Below are positions 26,358-34,843 of a DNA stretch of 38,727 nucleotides, in pieces. The DNA comes from Steroidobacteraceae bacterium (lineage in GTDB: Bacteria; Pseudomonadota; Gammaproteobacteria; Steroidobacterales; Steroidobacteraceae): contig JAGOXN010000003.1 of NCBI GenBank assembly GCA_018059685.1, positions 1 through 38,727 on the forward strand. Reading direction: 5' to 3'. The translations under genes and the position numbers were made by a program. How positions within the stretch are numbered: position 1 is the first letter of the stretch; each line of letters begins with the position of its first letter. The notes beneath the pieces were generated by a model. The model ran no database searches. It was given only the letters and a program-made list of their open reading frames with translations, and was not told the DNA's origin.

Positions 26358-26415
26358 ATCCGGCAACCGAGGAGCCGGACACAACCTCACGCGAGCGGCG
26401 CCCGTACATTGTCGC

Positions 26416-26421
26416 TATCAT
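26416..26421 (+). promoter_or_regulatory. Candidate -10 box just before sua5
   Basis: TATCAT ends six bases before the ATG at 26428, which would give a leaderless message. No good -35 is visible. The 70-base gap after the HtrA gene also holds a 6-bp hairpin (26359-26364/26374-26379) without a T-tract. Confidence 0.3.
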
Positions 26422-26427
26422 TTGCGA

Positions 26428-27465
26428 ATGGTCACGGCGCGGCTTCCACAGGCTGAGATCGATCGCGCGGTCGACGTGCTGCGCGCGGGCGGCGTCGTCG
26501 CGTTTCCGACCGAAACCGTCTATGGCCTGGGCGCGGACGCGCAGAACCCCGATGCGGTGCGCAAGGTCTTCGAGCTGAAGGGACGACCTGCCACCCACCC
26601 GCTGATCGTGCACATCGAGCACCCGCGGATGCTCGAGCGCTGGGCCCTCAGCGTTTCTCCCGCGGCGAGCGCGCTGGCGGAACGGTTCTGGCCCGGCCCG
26701 CTCACGCTGGTGCTGCGACGCGCGCCTGCCGTGGATCGTGCCATCACCGGTGGCCAGGACACTGTCGCAATCCGTGTCCCGGGGCACCCCGTCGCCCAGC
26801 AGTTGCTGCGGGCATTCGGCAGCGGCATCGCCGCGCCGTCCGCCAACCGCTACGGCCGCGTGAGCCCGACACGGGCCGAGCACGTGCGCGAGGAGTTCGG
26901 CGACGCGCTCGAAGTCATACTCGACGGAGGCGACTGCAAGTTCGGACTCGAGTCGACGATCGTCTCCTGCGTCGACGAGGTGCCGCGCGTTCTGCGGCCC
27001 GGTCTCATCACGCTGACGCAGCTGCGCGCGGTGGTTCCCGGAGTCCAGGGCGCACAGGGCACGGAGGCGCCGCGCGTCCCGGGGTCCGACGCGAAGCACT
27101 ATGCGCCTGCGACGCCGCTCAGCATCGTGAACAGCCGCACGCTGGAGGAGGTCGTGTCGCAGCTCACGGTCGAGCACGAGCGCGTGGCGGTGCTGGCCAC
27201 CCGCCCACCGCGTCACGCAAACAAGTTCATGACGTGGATCAACGCCGGGCGCCGCGCGGACCATTACGCGCGCGAACTGTACGTGAACCTGCGCACGCTC
27301 GACCGGTCCGGCGCACGGGAGATCCTGGTCGAGGAGGTTCCGCCGGGGGAATCCTGGGACGCCGTGCGTGACAGGCTCAGGCGGGCGGCGTCCGCGGAGA
27401 ACGTGGTCACGGTGGATCCCGACATCGCGGCACTGCGCGCCGATTTCGGCGAGGACCTCGGCTAG
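26428..27465 (+). CDS. sua5: Threonylcarbamoyl-AMP synthase, long Sua5 form
   Basis: A 345-residue enzyme making threonylcarbamoyl-AMP for the t6A37 modification of ANN-decoding tRNAs. The YrdC domain (1-200) has GGVVAFPTETVYGLGADA near residue 20, KGRPATHPLIVHI near residue 50, RFWPGPLTLVLRRAP near residue 87 and APSANRYGRVSPTRAEHV near residue 135. A linker with GSDAKHYAPATPL (the Sua5 HYAP motif) leads to the Rossmann-like Sua5 domain at 230-345. E. coli has the short TsaC instead. ATG at 26428 chosen from the domain start; the next gene begins three bases after the stop. Confidence 0.93.
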   Translation: MVTARLPQAEIDRAVDVLRAGGVVAFPTETVYGLGADAQNPDAVRKVFELKGRPATHPLIVHIEHPRMLERWALSVSPAASALAERFWPGPLTLVLRRAPAVDRAITGGQDTVAIRVPGHPVAQQLLRAFGSGIAAPSANRYGRVSPTRAEHVREEFGDALEVILDGGDCKFGLESTIVSCVDEVPRVLRPGLITLTQLRAVVPGVQGAQGTEAPRVPGSDAKHYAPATPLSIVNSRTLEEVVSQLTVEHERVAVLATRPPRHANKFMTWINAGRRADHYARELYVNLRTLDRSGAREILVEEVPPGESWDAVRDRLRRAASAENVVTVDPDIAALRADFGEDLG

Positions 27466-27467
27466 CC

Positions 27468-28613
27468 GTGGCGGCGCGGCTGAGTGATGCCCTCCTGCGC
27501 CGGCTCGCGGCACGGCACGGGACGCCGCTCCTCGTGGTCGATTGCGCGGTGGTGCGCCGGCAGTACCGCGCGCTGGCGGCGGCGCTGCCGGGTGTCGAGC
27601 TCTTCTATGCCTTGAAGCCGTTGCCCTGCGCCGAGGTCGTGGCGACCCTGCGCGATCTCGGGGCCGGTTTCGACGTGGCGACCAGCGGCGAGATCGCCCT
27701 CGTGGCCTCGCAGGGCGTTGCGGCGCAGCGTTGCATCCATACGCATCCGGTGAAGCGCGACGCGGACATCGGGCGGGCGCTGCGCTTCGGCATACGCAGG
27801 TTCGTGGTGGACAACCCGGACGAGCTGCGCAAGTTCGCGAAGTACCGGCGACGGGCCGAAGTCCTGATCCGGGTCTCATTCCGCAATCCGGCCGCGGTGG
27901 TCGACCTGTCGCGCAAGTTCGGCTGCGAGCCGGCGGCCGTGCGCACGCTGCTCGCGCTCGCGCGGACCCTCGGCGTGACGGTACGCGGCCTGTCGTTCCA
28001 CGTCGGTTCGCAGGTCGCGGACGCGTCCAAGTACGTCGAGGCGATCGATGCCTGCCGGGAGATCCTCGGGGATGCGCGACGCGAAGGCCACCACGCGCTC
28101 GACACGCTCGACATCGGCGGCGGATTTCCGATCGCCTACGGCGGGCGCCTGCCGTCGATCCGTGAATTCTGCCGGCCCATCCGGCGCGAACTGCGCTCGC
28201 TGCCGCGCGGGACGCGCATCCTCGCCGAGCCGGGGCGCTTCATCGCGGGTCCGGCCGGGACCTGCGTTGCGGCCGTCGTGGGCCGCGCGCAGCGCGAGGG
28301 GCGCTGGTGGTATTACCTCGACGACGGGCTCTACGGATCATTCAGCGGCCAGCTGTACGACCACGCCGTGTACCCGATCGATTGCCTCGGCCGGCCGGGA
28401 GCGCGACACCCGAGCGTGCTCGCGGGCCCGACCTGCGACAGCATCGACGTGGTCCGGGAAGACATCCCGCTGCCCGGGCTCGAGGTCGGTGACCTGCTCC
28501 TGGGCCGCATGATGGGTGCATATACGTCGGCAACGGCCACGGATTTCAACTTCATTCCCAGGGCCCGGCTCGTGGCCGTGAACCAGGGCGCGCGGAGCCG
28601 GCTTGCAGATTGA
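27468..28613 (+). CDS. Ornithine decarboxylase-like PLP enzyme (alanine-racemase fold, group IV)
   Basis: A 381-residue PLP decarboxylase. The PLP lysine is K50 in FYALKPLP; SFHVGSQV near residue 180, LDIGGGFP near residue 213 and LAEPGRF near residue 255 bind the phosphate and pyridine. From the partner subunit come C323 and D324 in GPTCDSID; YDDGLYGSF-like (here LDDGLYGSF) and LYDHAVYP supply the substrate Asp. MMGAYTSATATDFNF ends the active site. These residues match ornithine decarboxylase better than diaminopimelate or carboxynorspermidine decarboxylases. GTG at 27468 is the start. It is coupled to a ComB-like phosphatase and a permease, an unusual partnership for putrescine synthesis. 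Confidence 0.87.
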   Translation: MAARLSDALLRRLAARHGTPLLVVDCAVVRRQYRALAAALPGVELFYALKPLPCAEVVATLRDLGAGFDVATSGEIALVASQGVAAQRCIHTHPVKRDADIGRALRFGIRRFVVDNPDELRKFAKYRRRAEVLIRVSFRNPAAVVDLSRKFGCEPAAVRTLLALARTLGVTVRGLSFHVGSQVADASKYVEAIDACREILGDARREGHHALDTLDIGGGFPIAYGGRLPSIREFCRPIRRELRSLPRGTRILAEPGRFIAGPAGTCVAAVVGRAQREGRWWYYLDDGLYGSFSGQLYDHAVYPIDCLGRPGARHPSVLAGPTCDSIDVVREDIPLPGLEVGDLLLGRMMGAYTSATATDFNFIPRARLVAVNQGARSRLAD

Positions 28614-29301
28614 CATCCTCGACCACGTCGCGGGCGCCCGCGACGCGCGCGGCATCGCCGTCGTCATCGATGTGTTCCGCGCCTTCACGGTGGCGCCCCA
28701 CGCTTTCGACGCGGGCGCTGCACGTGTCCTGCCAGCCGGTGAGGTGGAGGAGGCGCTCGAACTCGGCCGCCGGATCCCCGGCGCGGTCCTCGCGGGCGAA
28801 CGAAATGCGCGCCGACTCCCGGGTTTCGACGCCGGCAATTCACCGACGGAGATCCGCGCACTCGACCTGCGCGGCAAGGTACTGGTGCACACCACCCACG
28901 CCGGCACCCAGGGCCTCGTCAACGCCCGTGATGCGGACGAGGTGCTCACCGGTGCTTTCGTCAACCTCTCGGCGGTCGGTCGCTACCTCGCGGCTCGCGC
29001 ACCGCGTCGCGTGTCGCTGGTCCGCATGGGCCACGAGGCGCGGGAGCGGTGCGCCGAGGACGATCTCTACGCCGAATGCCTGCGACGCGTCCTGCAGGGC
29101 GAACCGGCGCCACTCGGCGAGGTGCGCGATCGATTGCGCGATGCCCCGGCGGCCCGCAAGTTCTTCGACCCTGCCTGCGACTGGGCACCCCTGGCCGATT
29201 TCGACTACTGCACCGAAGTCGATCGATTCGATTTCGTCCTGCGGCTGGAGCGAAAGCCCGGCGGGCCGGTCGAACTCGCGCGCATCGAGGTACCCGCGTG
29301 A
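28603..29301 (+). CDS. 2-phosphosulfolactate phosphatase (ComB) family protein
   Basis: A 232-residue protein of the ComB family. VVIDVFRAFTVAPHA near residue 20, AGERNARRLPGFDAGNSPTE near residue 65 and LVHTTHAGTQGL near residue 98 correspond to the family's DVFRAST, GE(R)xxxxxxGFDxGNSP and TTNGT blocks. The third block is altered (TTHAGT instead of TTNGT), so the natural substrate may not be phosphosulfolactate; coenzyme M synthesis is not expected here. Start TTG at 28603 overlaps the decarboxylase by 11 bases; its stop overlaps the permease (GTGA). Confidence 0.82.
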   Translation: MQIDILDHVAGARDARGIAVVIDVFRAFTVAPHAFDAGAARVLPAGEVEEALELGRRIPGAVLAGERNARRLPGFDAGNSPTEIRALDLRGKVLVHTTHAGTQGLVNARDADEVLTGAFVNLSAVGRYLAARAPRRVSLVRMGHEARERCAEDDLYAECLRRVLQGEPAPLGEVRDRLRDAPAARKFFDPACDWAPLADFDYCTEVDRFDFVLRLERKPGGPVELARIEVPA

Positions 29302-30584
29302 ACGCGCCGGCGGGCCCGGGACTCGAACCCCTCGGCATACCCCTCGAGTTCCTGCTGTTCGGCCTCACGCTCGCGGGCGTCGCGCTCTTCCACCTCCGGA
29401 CGCTCGAGGTCGCGCTCGCCGGGCTCGCAACCATCCTCGCCTACAAGCTCGCATTCACGGGTATCCACGGCGTCGCGGGCTTCGCCGGCCTCGCGCAGCA
29501 CCTGGCCGGCGAGTGGGTGGTACTCGTCAACCTGTTCGGCCTGCTGATGGGATTTGCGCTGCTGTCGCGCCATTTCGAGGAAAGCCGCATCCCGGACGTC
29601 CTGCCGCGACTCCTGCCCGACGACTGGCGCGGCGGATTCGTGCTGCTGGTGCTGGTCTTCGTTCTGTCGAGCTTCCTCGACAACATCGCCGCGGCGCTGA
29701 TCGGCGGTACCGTTGCGGCGGCCGTGTACCGCCGCCGGGTGCACATCGGCTATCTCGCGGCCCTCGTGGCCGCATCGAATGCCGGCGGTTCCGGCAGCGT
29801 CGTCGGCGACACGACGACGACCATGATGTGGATCGACGGCGTGAGTCCACTCGACGTGCTGCACGCGTACGTGGCCGCCGGTGCAGCCCTGCTCGTGTTC
29901 GGCGTGCCGGCGTCGCTGCAGCAGCAGCGGCATTCGCCCATCGTCAGTGATGCGGCGCAGGACGTGCGGATCGACTGGACGCGGGTCGCGGTCGTGGCGC
30001 TCATCCTGGCCTCCGCGATCGCGGTCAACGTGACCGTCAACGTGTCGTTTCCGGAGCGGGCCGACCGGTTTCCCTTCATTGGCGCCGCCGTCTGGCTGGC
30101 ACTGCTGCTCGCCAGCCCGGCGCGCCGGCCGGACTGGTCCGTGATGCCCGCGACACTGCGCGGCACGACGTTCCTGCTGTCGCTGGTCCTGGCCGCATCG
30201 CTGATGCCAGTGGAACGCCTGCCGCCGGCGTCGTGGGAAACCGCGCTGGGACTCGGGTTCGTTTCGGCCGTCTTCGACAACATTCCGCTGACGAAACTGG
30301 CGCTCGAACAGGGCGGATACGACTGGGGCATGCTTGCCTACGCGGTGGGCTTCGGCGGATCGATGATCTGGTTCGGGTCGTCGGCGGGCGTGGCGATCAC
30401 GAACCTGTTTCCCGAGGGTCGCTCGGTGGGCGGCTGGCTCAAGGCCGGCTGGCATGTCGCGCTCGGTTACGTCGTCGGGTTCTTCGTGATGCTCGCCGTC
30501 GTCGGGTGGCAGCCGCACGAACCGCACAAGGACCGGACCGGGTTGCCGCACGCCGCCGGTACCGTGATCGAGGAGTCGCCATGA
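29298..30584 (+). CDS. Ion transporter superfamily permease (citrate/ArsB/NhaD-like)
   Basis: A 428-residue polytopic inner-membrane protein with about ten to eleven hydrophobic segments. Two inverted halves each carry a family hairpin with a helix-breaking motif: SSFLDNIAAALIGGTVA near residue 115 and SAVFDNIPLTKLALEQGG near residue 325; the first half continues NAGGSGSVVGDTTTTMMW and the second GGSMIWFGSSAGVAITNLFP, as in NhaD/ArsB/citrate carriers. Substrate cannot be read from sequence. GTG at 29298 overlaps the ComB-like stop and its stop overlaps the HAD gene (ATGA), so the three are coupled. Confidence 0.85.
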   Translation: MNAPAGPGLEPLGIPLEFLLFGLTLAGVALFHLRTLEVALAGLATILAYKLAFTGIHGVAGFAGLAQHLAGEWVVLVNLFGLLMGFALLSRHFEESRIPDVLPRLLPDDWRGGFVLLVLVFVLSSFLDNIAAALIGGTVAAAVYRRRVHIGYLAALVAASNAGGSGSVVGDTTTTMMWIDGVSPLDVLHAYVAAGAALLVFGVPASLQQQRHSPIVSDAAQDVRIDWTRVAVVALILASAIAVNVTVNVSFPERADRFPFIGAAVWLALLLASPARRPDWSVMPATLRGTTFLLSLVLAASLMPVERLPPASWETALGLGFVSAVFDNIPLTKLALEQGGYDWGMLAYAVGFGGSMIWFGSSAGVAITNLFPEGRSVGGWLKAGWHVALGYVVGFFVMLAVVGWQPHEPHKDRTGLPHAAGTVIEESP

Positions 30585-31198
30585 TCCGCAACATCGTCTT
30601 CGACGTCGGCGGAGTGCTGCTGAGACTCCGCTACCAGGGTTTCGTCGACTACCTGAGCGAGGCGGGCGTCGACACCTCGGACCTCCCGGCGTGGATGGCC
30701 CGCACGGACCTGGAGGCGCACGAGCGCGGCGAGATCGCGGGCGCCGAGTTTCTCGAGCGCATGGCGGGAATGGCGCGCCGGCCGATTGACCTTCGCGAGC
30801 TCGAACATCACTGGCTCGATCTGTTCGAGAAGGCGGACGACATGTTCGATCTCGCCGGGGGCCTGATGGATCGCTACCGGGTCTTCCTGCTCTCGAACGT
30901 GGGAGACCTGCACTGGCGACACCTCGATGCGCAGTACGGGCTCGAGCGCCTGACGCACGGCGCCATCGCGTCGTACCAGGTCGGCAGCGCGAAACCGTCC
31001 GCCTCGATCTACCGCGAGGCCGAACGCCGCTTCGGGCTCGAACCACCGGTCACCGTGTTCATCGACGACCTGCCGCCGAACGTGGCGGGCGCCCAGGCCT
31101 GCGGCTGGCATGCAATCTGCCATCGGCGTGCGGCCGACACCTGCCGGCAGCTGCGCGAGCTGGGCGTCGCATTGCCCGCTGCGTTCGCGCAGGACTGA
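30581..31198 (+). CDS. HAD-superfamily hydrolase (YihX/class IA type)
   Basis: A 205-residue cytosolic hydrolase. Motif I is NIVFDVGGVLL (nucleophile D8; the usual second Asp is Gly, as in the YihX/epoxide-hydrolase-like branch). Motif II is LLSNVGD near residue 105, motif III the lysine in GSAKPSASIYREAE near residue 132 and motif IV FIDDLPPNVAGAQACGW near residue 162. The cap is a small helical insert (residues 15-90). Small phosphometabolites such as glucose 1-phosphate or FMN are typical substrates. It overlaps the permease by four bases. Confidence 0.9.
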   Translation: MIRNIVFDVGGVLLRLRYQGFVDYLSEAGVDTSDLPAWMARTDLEAHERGEIAGAEFLERMAGMARRPIDLRELEHHWLDLFEKADDMFDLAGGLMDRYRVFLLSNVGDLHWRHLDAQYGLERLTHGAIASYQVGSAKPSASIYREAERRFGLEPPVTVFIDDLPPNVAGAQACGWHAICHRRAADTCRQLRELGVALPAAFAQD

Positions 31199-31244
31199 CC
31201 GTGCAGGCGCCGCCCGTCAGCAGGGCCTCCAGCATGTTCGCCCG

Positions 31245-31691
31245 GTGAGCACTGCCATCCACCGTCGCGTGGCGGCCTGCCGAGATGGCGCGGACCCGAC
31301 GCTCATTGCGCGGATGACGTCGGGCTGGGCGGTCATGGGCGATCCGCAGGTGATGAGAGGCTACTGCCTGCTGCTGCCGGACCCGGTCGTGCCGCACCTC
31401 AACGCGATGCCGCGGGCCGCACAGGCCGCGTTCCTTGCGGACATGGCGCGCCTCGGGCAGGCGTTGCAGGCGGTCACCGGCGCGCTGCGGGTCAACTACG
31501 CGATGCTCGGCAATCTCGAGCCCGCGCTGCACGCCCATCTCTTTCCCCGACAGGCCAGCGAACCGGCCGGATTGCGCACGGCGCATCCGTGGGCCTGGGA
31601 CTGGTCGCGGGCACGGGCCTTCGACCCCGCGGTGGACGGCGAACTGCAGCGTGCCCTGCGGGCCTGCCTCGAGGCACCGTGCCCGGTGTGA
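31245..31691 (+). CDS. HIT-like domain protein with altered histidine triad
   Basis: A 148-residue protein starting at GTG 31245. The segment NYAMLGNLEPALHAHLFPR near residue 85 aligns with the HIT pattern LGNxxPHxHxHxxPR; the first histidine is Ala, while the middle (nucleophile) and last are kept. The N-terminal MGDPQVMRGYCLLLPDPVVPHL fits the HIT strand that binds nucleoside phosphates. HIT proteins hydrolyse dinucleoside polyphosphates or nucleotidyl adducts. It lies 46 bases after the HAD gene, probably in the same transcript. The C-terminal third (AHPWAWDW..RACLEAP) has no motif. Confidence 0.6.
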   Translation: MSTAIHRRVAACRDGADPTLIARMTSGWAVMGDPQVMRGYCLLLPDPVVPHLNAMPRAAQAAFLADMARLGQALQAVTGALRVNYAMLGNLEPALHAHLFPRQASEPAGLRTAHPWAWDWSRARAFDPAVDGELQRALRACLEAPCPV

Positions 31692-31764
31692 GCGGCGTCG
31701 AGTATCTGCACGAATCCGTTACGTCCGGACTGGCGCTGCCGCCGCGACGCGCTAGCCTAGGGTC

Positions 31765-32694
31765 ATGGACGGCCTGCGAACGCTGTGCCCGCTGCTCGTC
31801 GCGGTGACGGGCGTCGCCTGTGCCGCCGCAGCGGGCGGTGCCGCCGCACAGGCCTACCGGTACAAGGACGGGAACGGCCACTGGGTATACACCGACCGGC
31901 CGCCGCCGGCCGTGCTCGCGATGGAGTCCGTCGACCTGCCTGCCGGAGCGGCTGCGCCCCGCATGCTGGTCGTGCCACGCTCCGTGAGCGGCCGGATCGC
32001 GATGGTCGCGGTGAACGAGTGCGAATGCCCGGTCGAGTTCGGCATCAAGGTCTCCGGCGGCGATGGCCGCGCGCGGACGGCGAGGCAGGTCGTGCCGGCG
32101 CGCTCCGAAGCGGTGCTGCTCGAAGTGCCCGCGCCACCCGGGACCGGCGAGATCGCCTTCGACTACGGCTACGTCGTCGGCGAGCCCGGCGTCACGCACG
32201 CGCCGGCGCGGCCGTACCGGGCGCCATTCGGCCTCGCACAGGCCTTCACGGTGTCGCAGGCCCCGCCAGACGCGGTGACGCACCGCGATCTCGCGAACCG
32301 CAATGCCGTCGACATCGCCATGCCCGTCGGCACTGCGGTGCACGCGGCGCGCGACGGGCGCGTGATCAACGTGGCACACAAGTTCTTCCGCGGCGGGCTC
32401 GCGACCGAGAACCGCGACGAGGCGAACTTCGTGCAGGTGCTGCACGACGACGGCACGACGGCCATCTATGCCCACCTGCAGATGGACACGATCCGCGTGC
32501 GGCCGGGGCAGCGACTGCAGCGCGGGGAGTACATCGCCAACTCCGGCAACACCGGCTTCTCGAGCGGGCCACACCTGCACTTCGTGGTGCTGCGCAACGT
32601 CGGTCTGCGCAGCGAGTCGGTGCCCGTGCAGTTCGCCGGGCCGGGCGACGCGGGGGTGACGCCGCAGACGGGGCACGTGCTGACGGCTCACTGA
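31765..32694 (+). CDS. Secreted M23 peptidase with N-terminal DUF4124
   Basis: A 309-residue exported protein. A signal peptide (LLVAVTGVACAAAAGGAAAQ) is followed directly by a DUF4124 motif (AYRYKDGNGHWVYTDRPP), then a beta-rich linker, and an M23/LytM domain at 185-300. Zinc ligands are H and D in THRDLANRNAVDIAMP near residue 175 and the last H in GPHLHFVVL; AIYAHLQ supplies another catalytic His. Murein endopeptidase activity in the periplasm is likely. Its stop is four bases from that of the convergent DUF255 gene. Confidence 0.88.
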   Translation: MDGLRTLCPLLVAVTGVACAAAAGGAAAQAYRYKDGNGHWVYTDRPPPAVLAMESVDLPAGAAAPRMLVVPRSVSGRIAMVAVNECECPVEFGIKVSGGDGRARTARQVVPARSEAVLLEVPAPPGTGEIAFDYGYVVGEPGVTHAPARPYRAPFGLAQAFTVSQAPPDAVTHRDLANRNAVDIAMPVGTAVHAARDGRVINVAHKFFRGGLATENRDEANFVQVLHDDGTTAIYAHLQMDTIRVRPGQRLQRGEYIANSGNTGFSSGPHLHFVVLRNVGLRSESVPVQFAGPGDAGVTPQTGHVLTAH

Positions 32695-32698
32695 ACCG

Positions 32699-34786
32699 TC
32701 ATCGTCCGCTGCCCTTCAGGGATCTCAGCAGATCGCCCAGCGTGTCGAGCGGCGGCGAGCAGGTCGTGCCGCGGCACAGGTAGGCGACGGTGTGATCGAG
32801 CGGTGCCTTCTCCGCGAGCCCGGCGGGCAATCCGCTCGCATCCGCGGGAATCGCGAGCACGATGCGTCGCGGGTCGTACAGCTTGTCGAGTTCGAAGCGC
32901 CACGCAGCGAGGTCGTCCGAGGATCCTCGCAGGATCACGATGGCCGGTGGCTCGGTGAGGTCGTCGAGGGCCATGAGCAGGCTCGGGTGCCCGACCGGAT
33001 GCCGCTCGATCGCGGCCCAGGCGGACCGCAGGCAGCGCTCGGCGGCATCGAGGTAGCGCGTTTCGCCGAGCAGGTAACCGAGGCGCACGAGCAGGCGGGC
33101 TGCGACGCCATTGCCGGCCGGCGTGGCGTCATCGCCGAAAATCTTCGGCCGCAGGATCAGCTGCTCGTGATCGTCCGCCGTGAAGAAGAAGCCGCCGGCC
33201 TGACCGTCCTCGAAGTGCTGCAGCATCGCCTCCGCGAGCTCGATGGCCCACTGGAACCAGGGACCGTGCCAGTGCACCTGGGCGAGCTCGAGCAGGCCCC
33301 AGGCCAGGAATGCGTGGTCGTCGAGGTAGGCCGGGAATCGCGACCGACCATCCGTGTGCGCGGCGAGCAGGCGTCCCTCGAACCAGCACTGCTCGTGCAG
33401 GATCCCGGCGGCGCGCGATGCGGCCTCGACATACTCGCCGCGCCCAAGTGCGCGGGCCGCCGCAGCCAGCCCCGCAATCGAGAGCCCATTCCAGCCGGTC
33501 AGGATCTTCTGGTCGCGCAGCGGCCACACCCGGCCCGTCCGTGCATCGAGCAGCCTCGCGCGTGCCGCATCGAGGAGCGCGGTGGCCTCGTCCTCACCGA
33601 GGCCGGTCTCCTCCGCGACCTGCGTCATCGACTTGAAAGCATGCAGGTGCCAGCGGCCTTCGAAATTGGCGTCGCGCTCGAGCCCGAAGCGCCTCGAGAA
33701 CACCTCGTACTGCTGTGGGTCGAGCAGGGCACTCACCTCGTCGCGCGCCCACACGTAGAACCTCCCTTCGTGTCCCTCGGAGTCCGCGTCGAGTGCCGCA
33801 TAGAAGCCACCGGCGGGGTGTTCCATCTCGCGCAGGAGCCAGGCGGCCGTTTCCGCCGTGACGCGACGGAACAGCGGTTCGCCCGTCGCGACCGCGGCTT
33901 GCGCGACGACGCCGAGCAGCAGGCCGTTGTCGTACAGCATCTTCTCGAAGTGAGGGATCATCCAGTAGGGATCGACGGAGTAGCGGCAGTAGCCGCCGCC
34001 GAGCTGGTCGTAGAGCCCCCCTTCGGACATGCGCGTGATCGTCAGTGTCGCCATGAACAGTGCCTGGAGGTCCGGCTGCTCCGAATCGGCAGACGCGCGC
34101 CACGTCCGCAGCAGGAACTCGAGGTTCATCGGGTGCGGGAACTTGGGCGCATCGCCGAAGCCGCCGTAGCGCCCATCGAAATCGTGCTGCAGCGCCGTCC
34201 GTGCCGCCGCGATCGGCGCCCGCGACAAGGCCTGGTCGCCGGGTGCCGGCGGCGGCAGGAGCTCGCCAAATGCGGTGACGAGAGCTTCGCCCTGCCGATG
34301 GATCTCCGGCTCGTGCTGGCGGTAATAATCCGCGACCCGCTGCAGCACGTCGCGGAAGGCCGGCATTCCGTACCTCGTCTCCGCCGGAATGTACGTGCCG
34401 CCGAAGAACGGGCGCCGATCGTAGGGGGACAGGAACATGGTGAGCGGCCAGCCGCCACCACGCTGCGTCAGCAACTGGAAGGCGGTCTGGTAGATGCGGT
34501 CGAGGTCGGGACGCTCCTCGCGATCGACCTTGACGTTCACGAACAGGTCGTTCATCAGCGCGGCCGTGGCTTCGTCCTCGAAGGACTCGTGCGCCATGAC
34601 GTGGCACCAGTGACAGGCCGAGTAGCCGATCGAAAGCAGGATCGGCTTGTTCGAGCTCCGCGCGAGGCGCAGCGCCTCAGGGCCCCACGGATGCCAGTCC
34701 ACCGGGTTCGCGGCGTGCTGCAGGAGATAGGGGCTCGTCTCGTTCGCGAGCCGGTTGCGCAGTGCCCGAAGGCGGTCGGTGTCCAT
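32699..34786 (-). CDS. DUF255 thioredoxin-fold/glycosidase-like protein (YyaL/SPATA20 type)
   Basis: A 695-residue protein. The N-terminal Thioredox_DsbH domain has [20 protein letters not shown] near residue 14, a CxxC in [20 protein letters not shown] near residue 53 and [14 protein letters not shown] near residue 86. The rest is an (alpha/alpha)6 barrel: [12 protein letters not shown] near residue 200, [24 protein letters not shown] recognised by [10 protein letters not shown] and [10 protein letters not shown] near residue 265, and [16 protein letters not shown] near residue 335. The function of the family is not established. It diverges from rlmI. Confidence 0.92.
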   Translation of the reverse strand: MDTDRLRALRNRLANETSPYLLQHAANPVDWHPWGPEALRLARSSNKPILLSIGYSACHWCHVMAHESFEDEATAALMNDLFVNVKVDREERPDLDRIYQTAFQLLTQRGGGWPLTMFLSPYDRRPFFGGTYIPAETRYGMPAFRDVLQRVADYYRQHEPEIHRQGEALVTAFGELLPPPAPGDQALSRAPIAAARTALQHDFDGRYGGFGDAPKFPHPMNLEFLLRTWRASADSEQPDLQALFMATLTITRMSEGGLYDQLGGGYCRYSVDPYWMIPHFEKMLYDNGLLLGVVAQAAVATGEPLFRRVTAETAAWLLREMEHPAGGFYAALDADSEGHEGRFYVWARDEVSALLDPQQYEVFSRRFGLERDANFEGRWHLHAFKSMTQVAEETGLGEDEATALLDAARARLLDARTGRVWPLRDQKILTGWNGLSIAGLAAAARALGRGEYVEAASRAAGILHEQCWFEGRLLAAHTDGRSRFPAYLDDHAFLAWGLLELAQVHWHGPWFQWAIELAEAMLQHFEDGQAGGFFFTADDHEQLILRPKIFGDDATPAGNGVAARLLVRLGYLLGETRYLDAAERCLRSAWAAIERHPVGHPSLLMALDDLTEPPAIVILRGSSDDLAAWRFELDKLYDPRRIVLAIPADASGLPAGLAEKAPLDHTVAYLCRGTTCSPPLDTLGDLLRSLKGSGR

Positions 34787-34843
34787 GGGAGTCCGCGATA
34801 CTCGTCTAGAATGCCGGCACTATATCGGAACGAGACGCCGGCG
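34787..34843. promoter_or_regulatory. Short divergent promoter region, DUF255 gene and rlmI
   Basis: 57 bases hold both promoters. A shared AT-rich ACTATAT (34819-34825) can act as TATATC on the plus strand or TATAGT on the minus strand; -35 boxes are poor. GCCGGC occurs on both sides (34813-34818, 34836-34841), a possible operator. Confidence 0.35.

Noticed and set aside
26359-26379. Hairpin TCCGGC/GCCGGA after the HtrA gene as terminator
   Set aside because: Only six base pairs with a nine-base loop and no following T residues, so it is not called.
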